Assembly (NCBI GenBank): GCA_028532855.1
Contig: JAQQAL010000040.1
Coordinates: forward strand, 38,704-102,703
DNA length: 64,000 nt
Origin: Candidatus Thalassospirochaeta sargassi
Lineage (GTDB): Bacteria > Spirochaetota > Spirochaetia > UBA9216
Direction: 5' to 3'
Shown here: one piece after another, positions 9,502-18,203 of the stretch
Position numbering within the stretch: the stretch's first letter is position 1
Layout: every line of letters begins with the position of its first letter
Notes under the pieces: model-generated
Seen by the model: the letters and a program-made list of their open reading frames with translations, nothing else
What the model was told of the DNA's origin: nothing
Databases searched by the model: none
Program-made: the position numbers and the translations under genes

Positions 9502-9507
9502 ATTCTA
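9502..9507 (-). promoter_or_regulatory. -10 box of the leaderless PC4-like gene
   Basis: On the minus strand TAGAAT ends 5 nt before the ATG at 9496. A weak -35 (TATACA) lies 17 bp upstream. With this spacing transcription would start at or next to the A of the start codon. Confidence 0.5.
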
Positions 9508-9541
9508 CCAAATGTTCATTGAACTGTATATAATTCAATTT

Positions 9542-10714
9542 ATGATAGATGATGCAATGAGAACAAGAATTGACCGTTGTGCATATGCGACTATGTTGAT
9601 CTATGCGGCATCGGTTAATATTCTACCCATAGCCCTTGTAAGGATTTCAGAAGAGCTGTCTATTAACCTTACTCAGGCAGGTGTCTTGGGTTTTATAACA
9701 TCAATCGAGCAGTTTTTTGTTTTAATTCTCAGCATTTTTGCGGCTGCCCGTTTCGGTAAAATCCGAATTCTGCGTGTTGCACTATTAATTATGGCTGTAG
9801 GACTGACAGCCTTCGCATTCAGTCGTTCCTACATAATGGCTCTCTCCCTGATTATTATTGTTGGCTTCGGTAACGCAATGATTGAGGCGGTAATAACACC
9901 GCTGGTGAGCGACCTTCACCCGCAGAATGTTGGAGGAAGGATGAATCTGCTGCATTCATTCTGGCCTATCGGAATATGTATTGGCGTACTCGTATTTGGT
10001 GAACTTCTTACAAGGGGTGTGTCCTGGCGTGCCCTGTTTGTCGGTGTTGCTATTATCTCTGTTCTGATTTTTATGACATATCCGGGTGCCCGCAAGGCCT
10101 CGCTGCCGCCTTCACGAGCGGACCTTGGGCATCTCGGTGAGATTCTTAAGCTTCCTCGTTTCTGGATGTTCGGTGTTGCAATGTTTTTTGCCGGTGCCGC
10201 TGAGTTCTCATTTGCATACTGGGCTGCGAGCTATATCCAGATTAACTTTAATACAGCACCCCGCGCAGGGGCATTCGGTGCCGCTGCTTTTGCTCTGGGT
10301 ATGGCTGTCGGTCGAATGTCAGTTGCCCGCCTGGCAAAATATTGGGATCTGAAAATGATTATTAACGTTTCAGCAGTCTGCGGCTTTCTGTTCAGTCTTA
10401 CTTTTTTTCTGATTAACAGTCCGATGGTGATTTACGGATATCTGTTTGTTGTAGGCCTGTTCATTGCCTGTCTCTGGCCCAGTATTCAGTCATACGCCGC
10501 AAGCGTAATAGCGGTAGACCCGACTGTGCTGATGGTTTTTCTTTCTTGTTTTGGAATCCCCGGTACAAGCGCCGCAGCCCTTGCTATGGGGATAATAGGA
10601 GACGCAGCCGGCCTGCGGACGGCTTATATTGTTGCTCCGGTCTTCCTGTTTCTTGTTGTGATCTTTCTGTCGCTTGAGGGACGATTTGGAGTAAAGAGGC
10701 AAAAGGCTGAATGA
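9542..10714 (+). CDS. Major facilitator superfamily transporter
   Basis: A 390-residue inner-membrane protein with about twelve hydrophobic helices and an MFS layout (two six-helix bundles around a central loop near residue 195). No substrate-specific motif is clear; the general architecture (tandem AARFGKIRILR loop, GRMNLLHSFWPIG) resembles the FucP/sugar-type and other small-solute MFS groups. I prefer ATG 9542, since TATAAT (9529-9534) ends 7 nt upstream and no ribosome site is present. ATG 9512 or 9557 are alternatives. Its stop overlaps the start of a tiny downstream frame. The cargo is unknown. Confidence 0.8.
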   Translation: MIDDAMRTRIDRCAYATMLIYAASVNILPIALVRISEELSINLTQAGVLGFITSIEQFFVLILSIFAAARFGKIRILRVALLIMAVGLTAFAFSRSYIMALSLIIIVGFGNAMIEAVITPLVSDLHPQNVGGRMNLLHSFWPIGICIGVLVFGELLTRGVSWRALFVGVAIISVLIFMTYPGARKASLPPSRADLGHLGEILKLPRFWMFGVAMFFAGAAEFSFAYWAASYIQINFNTAPRAGAFGAAAFALGMAVGRMSVARLAKYWDLKMIINVSAVCGFLFSLTFFLINSPMVIYGYLFVVGLFIACLWPSIQSYAASVIAVDPTVLMVFLSCFGIPGTSAAALAMGIIGDAAGLRTAYIVAPVFLFLVVIFLSLEGRFGVKRQKAE

Positions 10715-10881
10715 AAAAAAATGCTCTTCTAATCTTATTTCTATTCACTGCTGTGTTTGGATTTTCATCGGGAGTGTTTGAATCGGATCTGCCTATCATA
10801 TCGCTGGATCATAAGTTACTGGAGCTTCAGGGACGGAAGCTTGCACCGCATATAGGTTTTGCTGATTTATCCGCAGGATAG
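10711..10881 (+). CDS. Small exported peptide, possibly a gene remnant
   Basis: A 56-codon frame whose ATG overlaps the MFS stop (ATGA arrangement), so it could be translated by coupling. Residues 1-20 look like a signal peptide (MKKNALLILFLFTAVFGFSS). The rest is short and has no recognisable domain. It could be a real small secreted protein or the 5' stub of a larger decayed gene. Confidence 0.35.
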   Translation: MKKNALLILFLFTAVFGFSSGVFESDLPIISLDHKLLELQGRKLAPHIGFADLSAG

Positions 10882-10925
10882 ACCATGTATTTCAAGAGAT
10901 GATTTTGAGGCGGTAATTGAATAAA

Positions 10926-11075
10926 ATGCCGATCAATTTGTTCAAGACTGTTTTCGGCCTATTCCATTCCGATTTTCTTATTCTGCTCACAGTTATTATT
11001 ACCGTTTCAGTGGGGAATTACACGGGCTTCTGGCGGGTTCTGTTAAAGAGCAGGAAAAAAAGAAAAAAAGAGTAG
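10926..11075 (+). CDS. Possible 49-residue membrane peptide
   Basis: A short frame encoding one hydrophobic helix (about residues 13-31) followed by a very basic tail (KSRKKRKKE), the layout of many small inner-membrane proteins. It runs right up to a strong terminator whose stem begins in its stop codon, which fits a real last gene of the MFS transcript. No homologue is recognised. Confidence 0.35.
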   Translation: MPINLFKTVFGLFHSDFLILLTVIITVSVGNYTGFWRVLLKSRKKRKKE

Positions 11076-11101
11076 TTCAGAAAATTGAACTGCCTTTTTT
11101 T
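11072..11101 (+). terminator. Rho-independent terminator after the MFS transcript
   Basis: AGTTCA / TGAACT stem extended by one G-U and one G-C pair, 6-nt loop, followed by seven T residues. Confidence 0.85.
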
Positions 11102-11151
11102 ATTATCAGCCATTCGAGGCTGTCTTGTCCTGTCTTAAGATTGAGCTCAGC

Positions 11152-12537
11152 TCAGACTTTGTGCATCTTCATTTCCCCTGATTCCAGCTTGTTGATTGCT
11201 CGGCGAACAATTATCAGAGCTACAACCATTGATGCGATACTTCCCGAACCGATGCCGAGCCATACTCCCCACATGCCCATGTCGAAAACATATACAAGCA
11301 GGAGGATAACAGGAATCGCGATGAGGAGAAGCCTCAGAAGAGTCAGAAACAACGCCGGAAGCGGGTAGCCTATAGCCTGAAAGAACGAGCGCCCGGTAAT
11401 ACCGATAAGGGCGGTCATATAAGTGAGTCCCAGAACCCTGTACTGCATAACCGCATACCAGCGTACCTTCTCAACGTCTGTAAAGGGCTTGAATATCCAT
11501 GGCGCGAAAGCAACCATGAAAGCCGTCAGGATGCCTACGGCTATCAGGCCCAGAATCCAGGCCTCTTTCACTGTTTCGCGCACCCGGCCGAAGTTTCCCC
11601 TGCCTCCGTTCTGCCCGACGATGGTTACTATAGCGGCCCCAATGGCGAAAGCGGGCATCAGCATAACCTGCTCGAAGCGGCCGCACAGTGCAAATGCGGT
11701 GAGGGCAAGTTCGTCAATTTCAATAACTATCTTGTTGAAAATAACAAAGCTGAACGACATGATTATCATTGCAAACGACTGCGGCAGGCCTATTGCGATA
11801 ATGTCCTTTACCGTTCTTCCGCTTATGTTTGAAATTGACCATTCGATTTTGATAGATGATTTGTTTCGGATGAATATAGTAACAACGTAAACAAGTGCAA
11901 CAGCCTGTGCAATTACCGTTGCAATAGCCGCGCCACGTACATCCATTTTCAACAGGAAAATAAATACCGGATCAAGCACAATATTCAGCACCGTTCCAAT
12001 CAGCATCGAGTTCATTACATACTTCATAAGGCCTTCGCCCTGAAGGATGCCCAGGAATACGTAAAGGAAAAACATTACCGGTCCTGCGGGAATAATGTAT
12101 CTGAGATACTCAAGGCCGTGGATGTAATAGTCGCCTTCAGCGCCCAGGGCTGTCAGTATGCGTGATGCAAAAGGCAGCGCAATAGCCAATGTGAATATAG
12201 TAAGAATTGTACTTATCAGCAGACCTGATTCGGCTGCTGTTCCCAGGACCTTTCCGTTCTTTTCTCCTATAGCACGCGCAACCAGTGAGCTTACACCCAC
12301 TGTAAGTCCGTTGCCGAGGGCCATGAAGAAAAAAATCAGCGGGAATACAATTGCAGTTCCACCCATATATGAGGGGTCGGCGAGATCGATTCTTGCCACC
12401 CAGAAGGTATCGGTAACGTTGTAGACTACCTGAACAATCATGCCTGCAAACATCGGTATCGACAACTTCATTAAAAGCGGTCGAATCGGACCTTCGAACA
12501 TTCCCGGAATCTCGTTTACTTTAATATCATCGCTCAT
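11152..12537 (-). CDS. MATE-family multidrug/sodium efflux transporter
   Basis: A 461-residue inner-membrane antiporter of the MATE/DinF/NorM type with twelve hydrophobic helices. Typical segments are LSIPMFAGMIVQVVYNVTDTFWVARI near the N-terminus, GLTVGVSSLVARAIGEK, and the second-half repeat AFALCGRFEQVMLMPAFAIGAAIVTIVGQN. The protein should export cationic or hydrophobic compounds using an ion gradient. ATG 12537 is used (an in-frame GTG sits two codons earlier). No Shine-Dalgarno is visible; a poor -10-like CATTCT 6 nt upstream would make this another leaderless candidate. The gene is monocistronic and convergent with the MFS transcript. Confidence 0.9.
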   Translation of the reverse strand: MSDDIKVNEIPGMFEGPIRPLLMKLSIPMFAGMIVQVVYNVTDTFWVARIDLADPSYMGGTAIVFPLIFFFMALGNGLTVGVSSLVARAIGEKNGKVLGTAAESGLLISTILTIFTLAIALPFASRILTALGAEGDYYIHGLEYLRYIIPAGPVMFFLYVFLGILQGEGLMKYVMNSMLIGTVLNIVLDPVFIFLLKMDVRGAAIATVIAQAVALVYVVTIFIRNKSSIKIEWSISNISGRTVKDIIAIGLPQSFAMIIMSFSFVIFNKIVIEIDELALTAFALCGRFEQVMLMPAFAIGAAIVTIVGQNGGRGNFGRVRETVKEAWILGLIAVGILTAFMVAFAPWIFKPFTDVEKVRWYAVMQYRVLGLTYMTALIGITGRSFFQAIGYPLPALFLTLLRLLLIAIPVILLLVYVFDMGMWGVWLGIGSGSIASMVVALIIVRRAINKLESGEMKMHKV

Positions 12538-12632
12538 GATCACAGAATGTCGAGATTAAAAATAAAGATCAAGGATTCTTATCGGAAAAATTAAAATTTT
12601 TCAAAAATGGAAGAGCAGTTGATTATGAATAT

Positions 12633-12667
12633 AAAAAAGTGGGCATCCGCTGATAAAGCGGACGCCC
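12633..12667 (-). terminator. First terminator of the arg operon
   Basis: On the minus strand GGGCGTCCGCT / CAGCGGATGCCC forms an 11-bp stem with one G-U pair, followed by ACTTTTTTAT. Confidence 0.85.
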
Positions 12668-12679
12668 GGGTGTTTGCAG

Positions 12680-12704
12680 AAAAAAATTGCTGCTTTACAG
12701 CAAT
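12680..12704 (-). terminator. Second, tandem terminator of the arg operon
   Basis: On the minus strand the perfect 7-bp stem ATTGCTG / CAGCAAT with a 5-nt loop is followed by seven T residues. It comes 8 nt after the argA stop and before the first-listed hairpin, so the operon ends in two consecutive terminators. Confidence 0.8.
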
Positions 12705-12711
12705 AATCAGC

Positions 12712-13182
12712 TCAAATGGAAATTACCATAGCTGTTTCATCACAGTTTTCAAGTTTCGGGCACTCAAGGCATTCGCGCCAGAGTTTTCTTGGGAATTCGT
12801 TTTTATCACGAACCTCAAATCCGAGTTTCTTGAAGAATTCTACCTGGTAGGTCAGGGTTATAACCTGTGGCATCCTCAGCCTGCGAGCTTCCTCTATCAG
12901 CTGCTCAACCAAAGCCCTTCCTACGCCCTTGCCCTGCCAAACCGGATGAACGGCAAGAGCGCAAACCTCGCAGAGGTCGGTCCACAGCGTAGCAAGAGAG
13001 CCTGTGGCTATGACCTTGCCGCTCTCACTGTCAATCACTACAAAGAATGACGACAGTGAGGTTACAATTTTATATTTGCTTCTGGTTAGCATAAGACCCT
13101 GGGCCGCCATTGAATTAGTAAGATTATAGATGCTGTCTACATCATCAACGATGGCCCGCCTTATTTCATAATTATTTGTCAT
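12712..13182 (-). CDS. argA: Short-form N-acetylglutamate synthase (GNAT acetyltransferase)
   Basis: A 157-residue GNAT enzyme that should transfer acetyl from acetyl-CoA to glutamate, the first step of arginine synthesis. The acetyl-CoA loop WQGKGVGRALVEQL sits near residue 83. The C-terminal KLENCDETAMV with its CLECPKLENC cysteines is characteristic of the short stand-alone ArgA group. It overlaps the end of argG by 11 nt and is the last gene of the arg operon, so context supports the call. ATG 13182 was chosen; the longer upstream frame runs inside argG and is antisense-like noise. No ArgJ is present, so a linear pathway with an unlinked deacetylase is inferred. Confidence 0.85.
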   Translation of the reverse strand: MTNNYEIRRAIVDDVDSIYNLTNSMAAQGLMLTRSKYKIVTSLSSFFVVIDSESGKVIATGSLATLWTDLCEVCALAVHPVWQGKGVGRALVEQLIEEARRLRMPQVITLTYQVEFFKKLGFEVRDKNEFPRKLWRECLECPKLENCDETAMVISI

Positions 13183-14446
13183 GGAAAGTTGCCGCCGTTG
13201 CTTTAATTTCGTCGGCTTGTCCTCCGTGAGTATTAAGTCCCTTATGAACCATTGCAGTAACTCCGGTTGAAAGTCCGTAAAGGTTGATAAAGCCGGTAGC
13301 ATCATGATGGTCGTATGCACTCTCGCCGAAGGAGGCAAGATCCTCAAGGTAAATCGAGTACGGAGACTTTCTTCCTACAACTATTGAATTTCCTTTATAC
13401 AGAACAATTCTTACAGAGCCTGTTGTGAACTCCGAAGCTTTTTCCATGTATGCATCGATTGATTCACGCACGGGGGTGTACCACTTTCCACAATAAACGA
13501 GGTCTGCGTATTTCTGACTCAGGCTGTCTTTCATGCTGAGCGTGTCGTAGTCCATCGTCATCATTTCAAGTTCACGTACAGCCTTGTAGAGAATTTCGCC
13601 TGCGGGAGTTTCATAAACACCGCGGCTCTTCATTCCTACAACACGGGTTTCAACGAGGTCTGATCGGCCGATTCCGTTTGCAGCGCCGAGTTCGTTAAGT
13701 TTTGCAATAATCTCAATGCCGTTCATCTTCTTGCCGTTTAGCGCAACAGGGAATGATTTTTCAAAATCGATTGTAATTTCAGTTTCGGCGTCGGGTGCGT
13801 CCTTCGGTGATTTTGTAAGCTGAAACATTTCCTCTTTAGGCCTATTCCAGGGATCTTCCAGATCTCCGCCTTCATGGCTCATGTGCCAGATATTCCAGTC
13901 GCGCGAGTAGATGTTCTTCTTTGTAATATTCCCAAGCGGAACATTATGTGCCTTTGCGTAATCAATTGCCTCCTCGCGGCTGCTGATGTCCCAAATTCTC
14001 CACGGCGCAATGATTTCCAGATTAGGAGCAAGGGCCTTGAAGGTAAGTTCGAACCTTACCTGGTCGTTGCCCTTTCCCGTACAGCCGTGACAGATCGCAT
14101 CGGCGCCTTCGGCAAGCGCAACTTCGGCAATGTGTTTGGCCTGAAGGGGACGGGCAATTGATGTGCCCAGCAGATACTTACCTTCGTAAACCGCGCCTGC
14201 GCGGATGATCTTGAACAGGAAGTCCTCTGCAAACTCATCCTTGATGTCCTTAATGTAGAGTTTGCTTGCGCCTGATTTAAGCGCTTTTTCTTCCATGCCG
14301 TCCCAGTCTTCGTCCTGACCGACATTTGTACAGACGCCGATTATTTCCGCGTTATTATAATTCTCTTTCAGCCAGGGTATGATGATGGAGGTGTCTAGGC
14401 CTCCCGAATAAGCCAGTATAATTTTCTTGATTTCTTTATCAGCCAT
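13172..14446 (-). CDS. argG: Argininosuccinate synthase
   Basis: A 424-residue cytoplasmic enzyme joining citrulline and aspartate with ATP to give argininosuccinate. The N-terminal PP-loop AYSGGLDTSIIIPWL is intact, as are the citrulline/aspartate-binding CHGCTGKGNDQVRFE and the SREEAIDYA region. The length is slightly above the usual 400-410. Its ATG overlaps the argD stop by one base (TAATG), and its own end overlaps argA by 11 nt, implying translational coupling. argH and argF are not in the window. Confidence 0.97.
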   Translation of the reverse strand: MADKEIKKIILAYSGGLDTSIIIPWLKENYNNAEIIGVCTNVGQDEDWDGMEEKALKSGASKLYIKDIKDEFAEDFLFKIIRAGAVYEGKYLLGTSIARPLQAKHIAEVALAEGADAICHGCTGKGNDQVRFELTFKALAPNLEIIAPWRIWDISSREEAIDYAKAHNVPLGNITKKNIYSRDWNIWHMSHEGGDLEDPWNRPKEEMFQLTKSPKDAPDAETEITIDFEKSFPVALNGKKMNGIEIIAKLNELGAANGIGRSDLVETRVVGMKSRGVYETPAGEILYKAVRELEMMTMDYDTLSMKDSLSQKYADLVYCGKWYTPVRESIDAYMEKASEFTTGSVRIVLYKGNSIVVGRKSPYSIYLEDLASFGESAYDHHDATGFINLYGLSTGVTAMVHKGLNTHGGQADEIKATAATFHDK

Positions 14447-15672
14447 TATTTTATCTCCTCTAATATGCTTTCAATTATTTTAAGACCCTCGTCCATTTCC
14501 TTTTCGGTAATGACAAGAGGCGGTGCAATTCGCAGTATGTTTTTTCCCGAGCGCAGAAGCAGCAGGCCCCTCTCTTTTGCCTTGGCAATTATCTCGTCGC
14601 AGAGCGCCATCCCCGCATCGTCGGGACTGCCGATTTCAAGACCTCGAAGCATTCCAAGGCCCTTCACCCTTCCGGCGGTACTGTATCTGCCTGAAAGAGC
14701 TTCAAGCCCCCTGCCGAGGTATGCACCCTTGCTCTGAACCTCCGCAAGAAAGGGAGGGGTAAAAATCAGGTCCAGAACCCTGTTTGCAACGGCGCAGGTA
14801 ACAGGTCCTCCGCCGAATGTTGTTCCATGTTCGCCGACCTTAACAAGTTTATTAATCTTCTTCGGAATCAGCGTGGCTGAAAGCGGGAGCCCACCGGCAA
14901 GCGGTTTTGACAGGGTAATAATATCCGGTTCAAGACCGACAAGCGCTGATGCGTAGGGAAAACCCGTACGTGCAATACCTGTCTGAACCTCATCCGCAAT
15001 CAGAATAATATCCAAATCGCGGCAGAGGCTGTTAAGCTTTGAAGCAAAGGCCTCAGTCATCACCTCAAGGCCGCCTTCGCCCTGTACCGGTTCAACAATT
15101 ACCGCTGCAAACTCATCGCTCAGTATCGATTCTACAGCAGCCTCATCGTTAAAATCACAGAATTCCACACCCGGAATCAGCGGCCCGAAGGGTTTCTGAT
15201 ATTTTTCGGTTGGTGTGCAGCTAAGCGCTCCCATGGTTCTGCCGTGAAAGGCGTTGTTGAATGCCAGTATCTTGTGTTTGCCCTCACCCTTTTTTCTGAA
15301 AGAGTAGAGCCTTGCGTATTTGATTGCCGCTTCGTTCGCTTCCGAACCGCTGTTGCCGAAGTGGACGGCATCGAAGTTGCCGCTTGATGTCAGCTTGAAT
15401 CCCAATTCGAGGGTCGCTTCGGTTGTATAGAGATTGGATACGTGAATCAGTTTCTTCATCTGATCCGACGCAACAGCCGCCAGATCCTCCCGGCCGTGAC
15501 CGAGTGCATTAACCGCTATTCCGCTTCCAAAGTCAAGAAACTGTTTTCCAGCCTTGTCCCAGACATAACATCCCTTTCCGTATTCGAAGATATGAAAAGG
15601 AATCCCGTAATTTTGGGGATACGGAACGTCGTAGGTTTCCGTCGTTATTTTATATTCAGTTTTATGTTCCAT
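14446..15672 (-). CDS. argD: Acetylornithine aminotransferase
   Basis: A 408-residue PLP enzyme of aminotransferase class III that converts N-acetylglutamate semialdehyde to N-acetylornithine. Visible marks are GSGIAVNALGH near residue 50, FGNSGSEANEAAIK, IADEVQTGIARTG and the PLP lysine in TLSKPLAGGLPLSA. Start ATG 15672 lies within the end of argB, an 11-nt overlap. The operon position and family agree. A succinyl-substrate role (AstC-like) is the only realistic alternative. Confidence 0.95.
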   Translation of the reverse strand: MEHKTEYKITTETYDVPYPQNYGIPFHIFEYGKGCYVWDKAGKQFLDFGSGIAVNALGHGREDLAAVASDQMKKLIHVSNLYTTEATLELGFKLTSSGNFDAVHFGNSGSEANEAAIKYARLYSFRKKGEGKHKILAFNNAFHGRTMGALSCTPTEKYQKPFGPLIPGVEFCDFNDEAAVESILSDEFAAVIVEPVQGEGGLEVMTEAFASKLNSLCRDLDIILIADEVQTGIARTGFPYASALVGLEPDIITLSKPLAGGLPLSATLIPKKINKLVKVGEHGTTFGGGPVTCAVANRVLDLIFTPPFLAEVQSKGAYLGRGLEALSGRYSTAGRVKGLGMLRGLEIGSPDDAGMALCDEIIAKAKERGLLLLRSGKNILRIAPPLVITEKEMDEGLKIIESILEEIK

Positions 15673-16429
15673 TATAAATCCTTGTTCCAGTTGTTCCGTC
15701 CAGCAGTTTTGCCAGATCGCCTTTCGCGGTATAGCCGCCGATAATCACCGATTCAACGCCATCTCTTAAGGCTTTGACGGATGATTCAACCTTCGGAATC
15801 ATTCCGCCTGAGATGACCCCGGCATCTATTTCCTGCTGGATACCTGCAGGGCTAAGTTCAGCAATAACCCGATCATTTTTAAGAATACCGGGGATGTCAG
15901 AGATGAAAATCAAATCATCCACCGGCACAGCCGAGGCCACCGCCAGAGCTGCTTCGTCTGCGTTAATGTTAAGAGCCAAACCCTCGGCGTCCATTGAAAC
16001 AGAAGAAATTACAGGCAGATAACCGGCATCGCCGAGCAGGCTCATAACCGAGGGGTCAGCAGCAGTTACATGTCCTGTGCGCGAACCCTCAGCCACAGCC
16101 CTGCCTGTAAACAGACTTCCGTCTGCACCGCTTATGCCTACAGCCTTCAGCCCCTTTGATGCAAAAAGCCTGACAATGTACTTATTCATCCTGCCGCCGA
16201 GAACCATGTCCACAACATCCATTTCTGCGGGCGTTGTCTTGCGCACGCCGTTCTCAAAAACAGCCTCAAGCCCGAAGAGTGCCGAAACCTTCGTTACCTC
16301 CGCGCCGCCTCCGTGCACAAAGAAAAAGCTGTGCTCATTCTGCAGCGCAGCCATTTCGGAGGCTAAAGCCGCAAGGGACGTCTCGTCCGAAGCTGCGCGC
16401 CCGCCTATCTTAATCAGAACCTTTTTCAT
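15662..16429 (-). CDS. argB: Acetylglutamate kinase
   Basis: A 255-residue amino-acid kinase that phosphorylates N-acetylglutamate. The N-terminal lysine/glycine loop KIGGRAA, the FVHGGGAEVTK phosphate-binding turn and NINADEAALAVA are typical. The length is at the short end of the family (about 255-300). It lacks the N-terminal helix often associated with arginine feedback inhibition, so hexameric allosteric control is doubtful. It overlaps argC by one base and argD by 11. Confidence 0.95.
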   Translation of the reverse strand: MKKVLIKIGGRAASDETSLAALASEMAALQNEHSFFFVHGGGAEVTKVSALFGLEAVFENGVRKTTPAEMDVVDMVLGGRMNKYIVRLFASKGLKAVGISGADGSLFTGRAVAEGSRTGHVTAADPSVMSLLGDAGYLPVISSVSMDAEGLALNINADEAALAVASAVPVDDLIFISDIPGILKNDRVIAELSPAGIQQEIDAGVISGGMIPKVESSVKALRDGVESVIIGGYTAKGDLAKLLDGTTGTRIYNGT

Positions 16430-17505
16430 TAAAGTTCTCCGTAAATCCTGAGCCCCGCGGTTTCATCAAACCCGAAGCGGATGTTCATATTCTGTACAGC
16501 CTGGCCAGAAGCCCCTTTTACGAGGTTGTCGATAGTTGAGAACAGCATCAGGCTGCGGCCTTCGATTCTCCAGCCTATGCGGCATGAGTTCGCAGCCCAT
16601 ACATCGCGGCTCTGAGGAAAACGGTTGGCGTCCCAGGCGACAAAGGGAGAGTTGCCGTAGTATTCAGTGTACAGCGCGTCAATTGCCTCGTCGGTAAGTC
16701 CAGCTGCCATATCCTCGGGTACGTCGAGTATAGTTGTAATTTCCATACCGCGCTTCAGCGGGACAAGGTGGGGGGTAAAAAAAAGATTTGCCCCTTCAGC
16801 CCCTAAATCCTTACCGGCTGCGGAAGCTGCAGCGTCTAGTTCTTTCTTTATTTCAGGCTGGTGCCTGTGACTCTTTCCCGGAGCATACGCCCCGCAGTTT
16901 TCAGTCCGCTCAACAAAGAGATTGTTGAATACAGCCTTTTTCCCTGCTCCTGAGATACCCGACATAGCGTTTGCGACTATCTTGCCGCAGGCGCCGAATT
17001 TTTGAATAACAGGAATCAGCGGCAGAAGAGTAGCCGTTGGATAGCAACCCGGATTTGATATCAGGTTCGCCTTCTTTATGTCACTTCGGTAAATCTCACA
17101 GAGCCCGTAAACAGCAGCATCAAGCAGATCCTGACGCTCAGGTTTCTGACCGTAAGCCTTCTCGAAAATAACAGGATCCTTAATCCTGAAATCCGCCGAC
17201 AAGTCAATAACAACAGAAGTTTCAAAAAAAGGACCGCAGATTTTAGCCGATTCAAGATGCGGAAGCGCTGCGAATGTCACTTCCGGGTTCATTGCTGCAG
17301 CCTCATCAACACTGACAAGTTTTACATCAGTAGACTGCATTTTCTTCTCAACCGCAGTATAAACACCGGGATCAATCTCTTTGATGCTCTTACCCGCCCG
17401 GGTAGATGAAACCGCTATAATCTCATCAATCTCCGGATGATCAGATAACAGCCTTAAGAGAATCATTCCCGTATATCCAGTTGCTCCAAGTATTGCCGCT
17501 TTCAT
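16429..17505 (-). CDS. argC: N-acetyl-gamma-glutamyl-phosphate reductase
   Basis: A 358-residue NADPH-dependent reductase making N-acetylglutamate semialdehyde. It shows the Rossmann start AAILGATGYTGMILLRLL, the catalytic cysteine in SNPGCYPTATLLPL near residue 155, and a GAGKKAVFNNLFVE/HRHQPEI region carrying the active-site histidine. Its ATG overlaps the argR stop by 4 nt. Second gene of the arg operon. Confidence 0.96.
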   Translation of the reverse strand: MKAAILGATGYTGMILLRLLSDHPEIDEIIAVSSTRAGKSIKEIDPGVYTAVEKKMQSTDVKLVSVDEAAAMNPEVTFAALPHLESAKICGPFFETSVVIDLSADFRIKDPVIFEKAYGQKPERQDLLDAAVYGLCEIYRSDIKKANLISNPGCYPTATLLPLIPVIQKFGACGKIVANAMSGISGAGKKAVFNNLFVERTENCGAYAPGKSHRHQPEIKKELDAAASAAGKDLGAEGANLFFTPHLVPLKRGMEITTILDVPEDMAAGLTDEAIDALYTEYYGNSPFVAWDANRFPQSRDVWAANSCRIGWRIEGRSLMLFSTIDNLVKGASGQAVQNMNIRFGFDETAGLRIYGEL

Positions 17506-17963
17506 TTAATTCCCCTGAAAAAATTTTCTATCTCGTTTCGCTTTGCACCCTCATTCAGGAGTACAAAAATTGTATCGTCACCGGCAACCGTTCCGAGTAC
17601 CCCCGGAATAGTCAGGTTATCTATAGCCGCAGCAACAGAATTCGCATGGCCGACAATTGTTCTAATCATGCCCATATTGCCCGAAAAGGAAATTGAAATG
17701 AAGCCCCTCTTAAGATCGTCAATATAAATTGAAGATACCCGGGATTCCGTTCTCGGAGCACTGTACCCCGGTACCGAATACATATAACCGTCATGGCCGT
17801 CCGAAATCTTCGCAACCTTAAGCTGTTTCAAATCCCTTGAAAGGGTAGCCTGAGTTACGTCGAACCCATCTTTCATCAATTCCGACAATAGCTGTTCCTG
17901 GCTGCTGATTTTATTCTCACGGATAATCCGCTTAACGGCTTCCATCCGTTCTGCTCTCTGCAT
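17502..17963 (-). CDS. argR: Arginine repressor/regulator
   Basis: A 153-residue ArgR/AhrC family regulator. The N-terminal winged helix covers about 1-70 (VTQATLSRDLKQLKVAKI is the recognition region). The C-terminal hexamerisation and arginine-binding domain carries GTVAGDDTIFVLL with the paired aspartates. It is the promoter-proximal gene of its own operon, behind RBS GAGGAAATAC. Two operator-like boxes lie directly upstream, so autoregulation together with the whole pathway is likely. Confidence 0.96.
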   Translation of the reverse strand: MQRAERMEAVKRIIRENKISSQEQLLSELMKDGFDVTQATLSRDLKQLKVAKISDGHDGYMYSVPGYSAPRTESRVSSIYIDDLKRGFISISFSGNMGMIRTIVGHANSVAAAIDNLTIPGVLGTVAGDDTIFVLLNEGAKRNEIENFFRGIK

Positions 17964-17989
17964 GTATTTCCTCTATAAGCGTTTGCGTC

Positions 17990-18023
17990 TGTATAAATAT
18001 ACTAAATGACTGCATAAATATAC
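17990..18023. promoter_or_regulatory. Two tandem ARG-box-like operators upstream of argR
   Basis: GTATAAATATAC (17991-18002) and GCATAAATATAC (18012-18023) are near-palindromic copies whose centres are 21 bp apart, exactly two helical turns. This is the spacing at which ArgR hexamers bind paired ARG boxes in E. coli. The sequence differs from the E. coli and Bacillus consensus but keeps the AT-rich palindrome form. Confidence 0.7.
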
Positions 18024-18168
18024 AGATATTATGCAAGAGTGGCAATAGAAAAACGATTAAAAAATAGAAATTTCGGGGCGGGTTTGAGCTCTGCTCAAAA
18101 CGGACTTTCCGTTGCAACAGCTGTTACCTGCCGCCTGTTTCGGCTCTGTAGCCGCGACCGTCTCGACA

Positions 18169-18197
18169 TTGATTGTGACTGTATTAATCATTATTAT
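18169..18197 (+). promoter_or_regulatory. Promoter of the YkgJ-like gene, leaderless
   Basis: -35 TTGATT (18169-18174), 17-bp spacer, -10 TATTAT (18192-18197), then 6 nt to the ATG. Confidence 0.65.
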
Positions 18198-18203
18198 ACC
18201 CAC

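Noticed and set aside
13183..13347. Upstream extension of the argA frame
   Set aside because: It lies wholly inside argG in another frame and does not resemble the GNAT family; ATG 13182 matches the family start.
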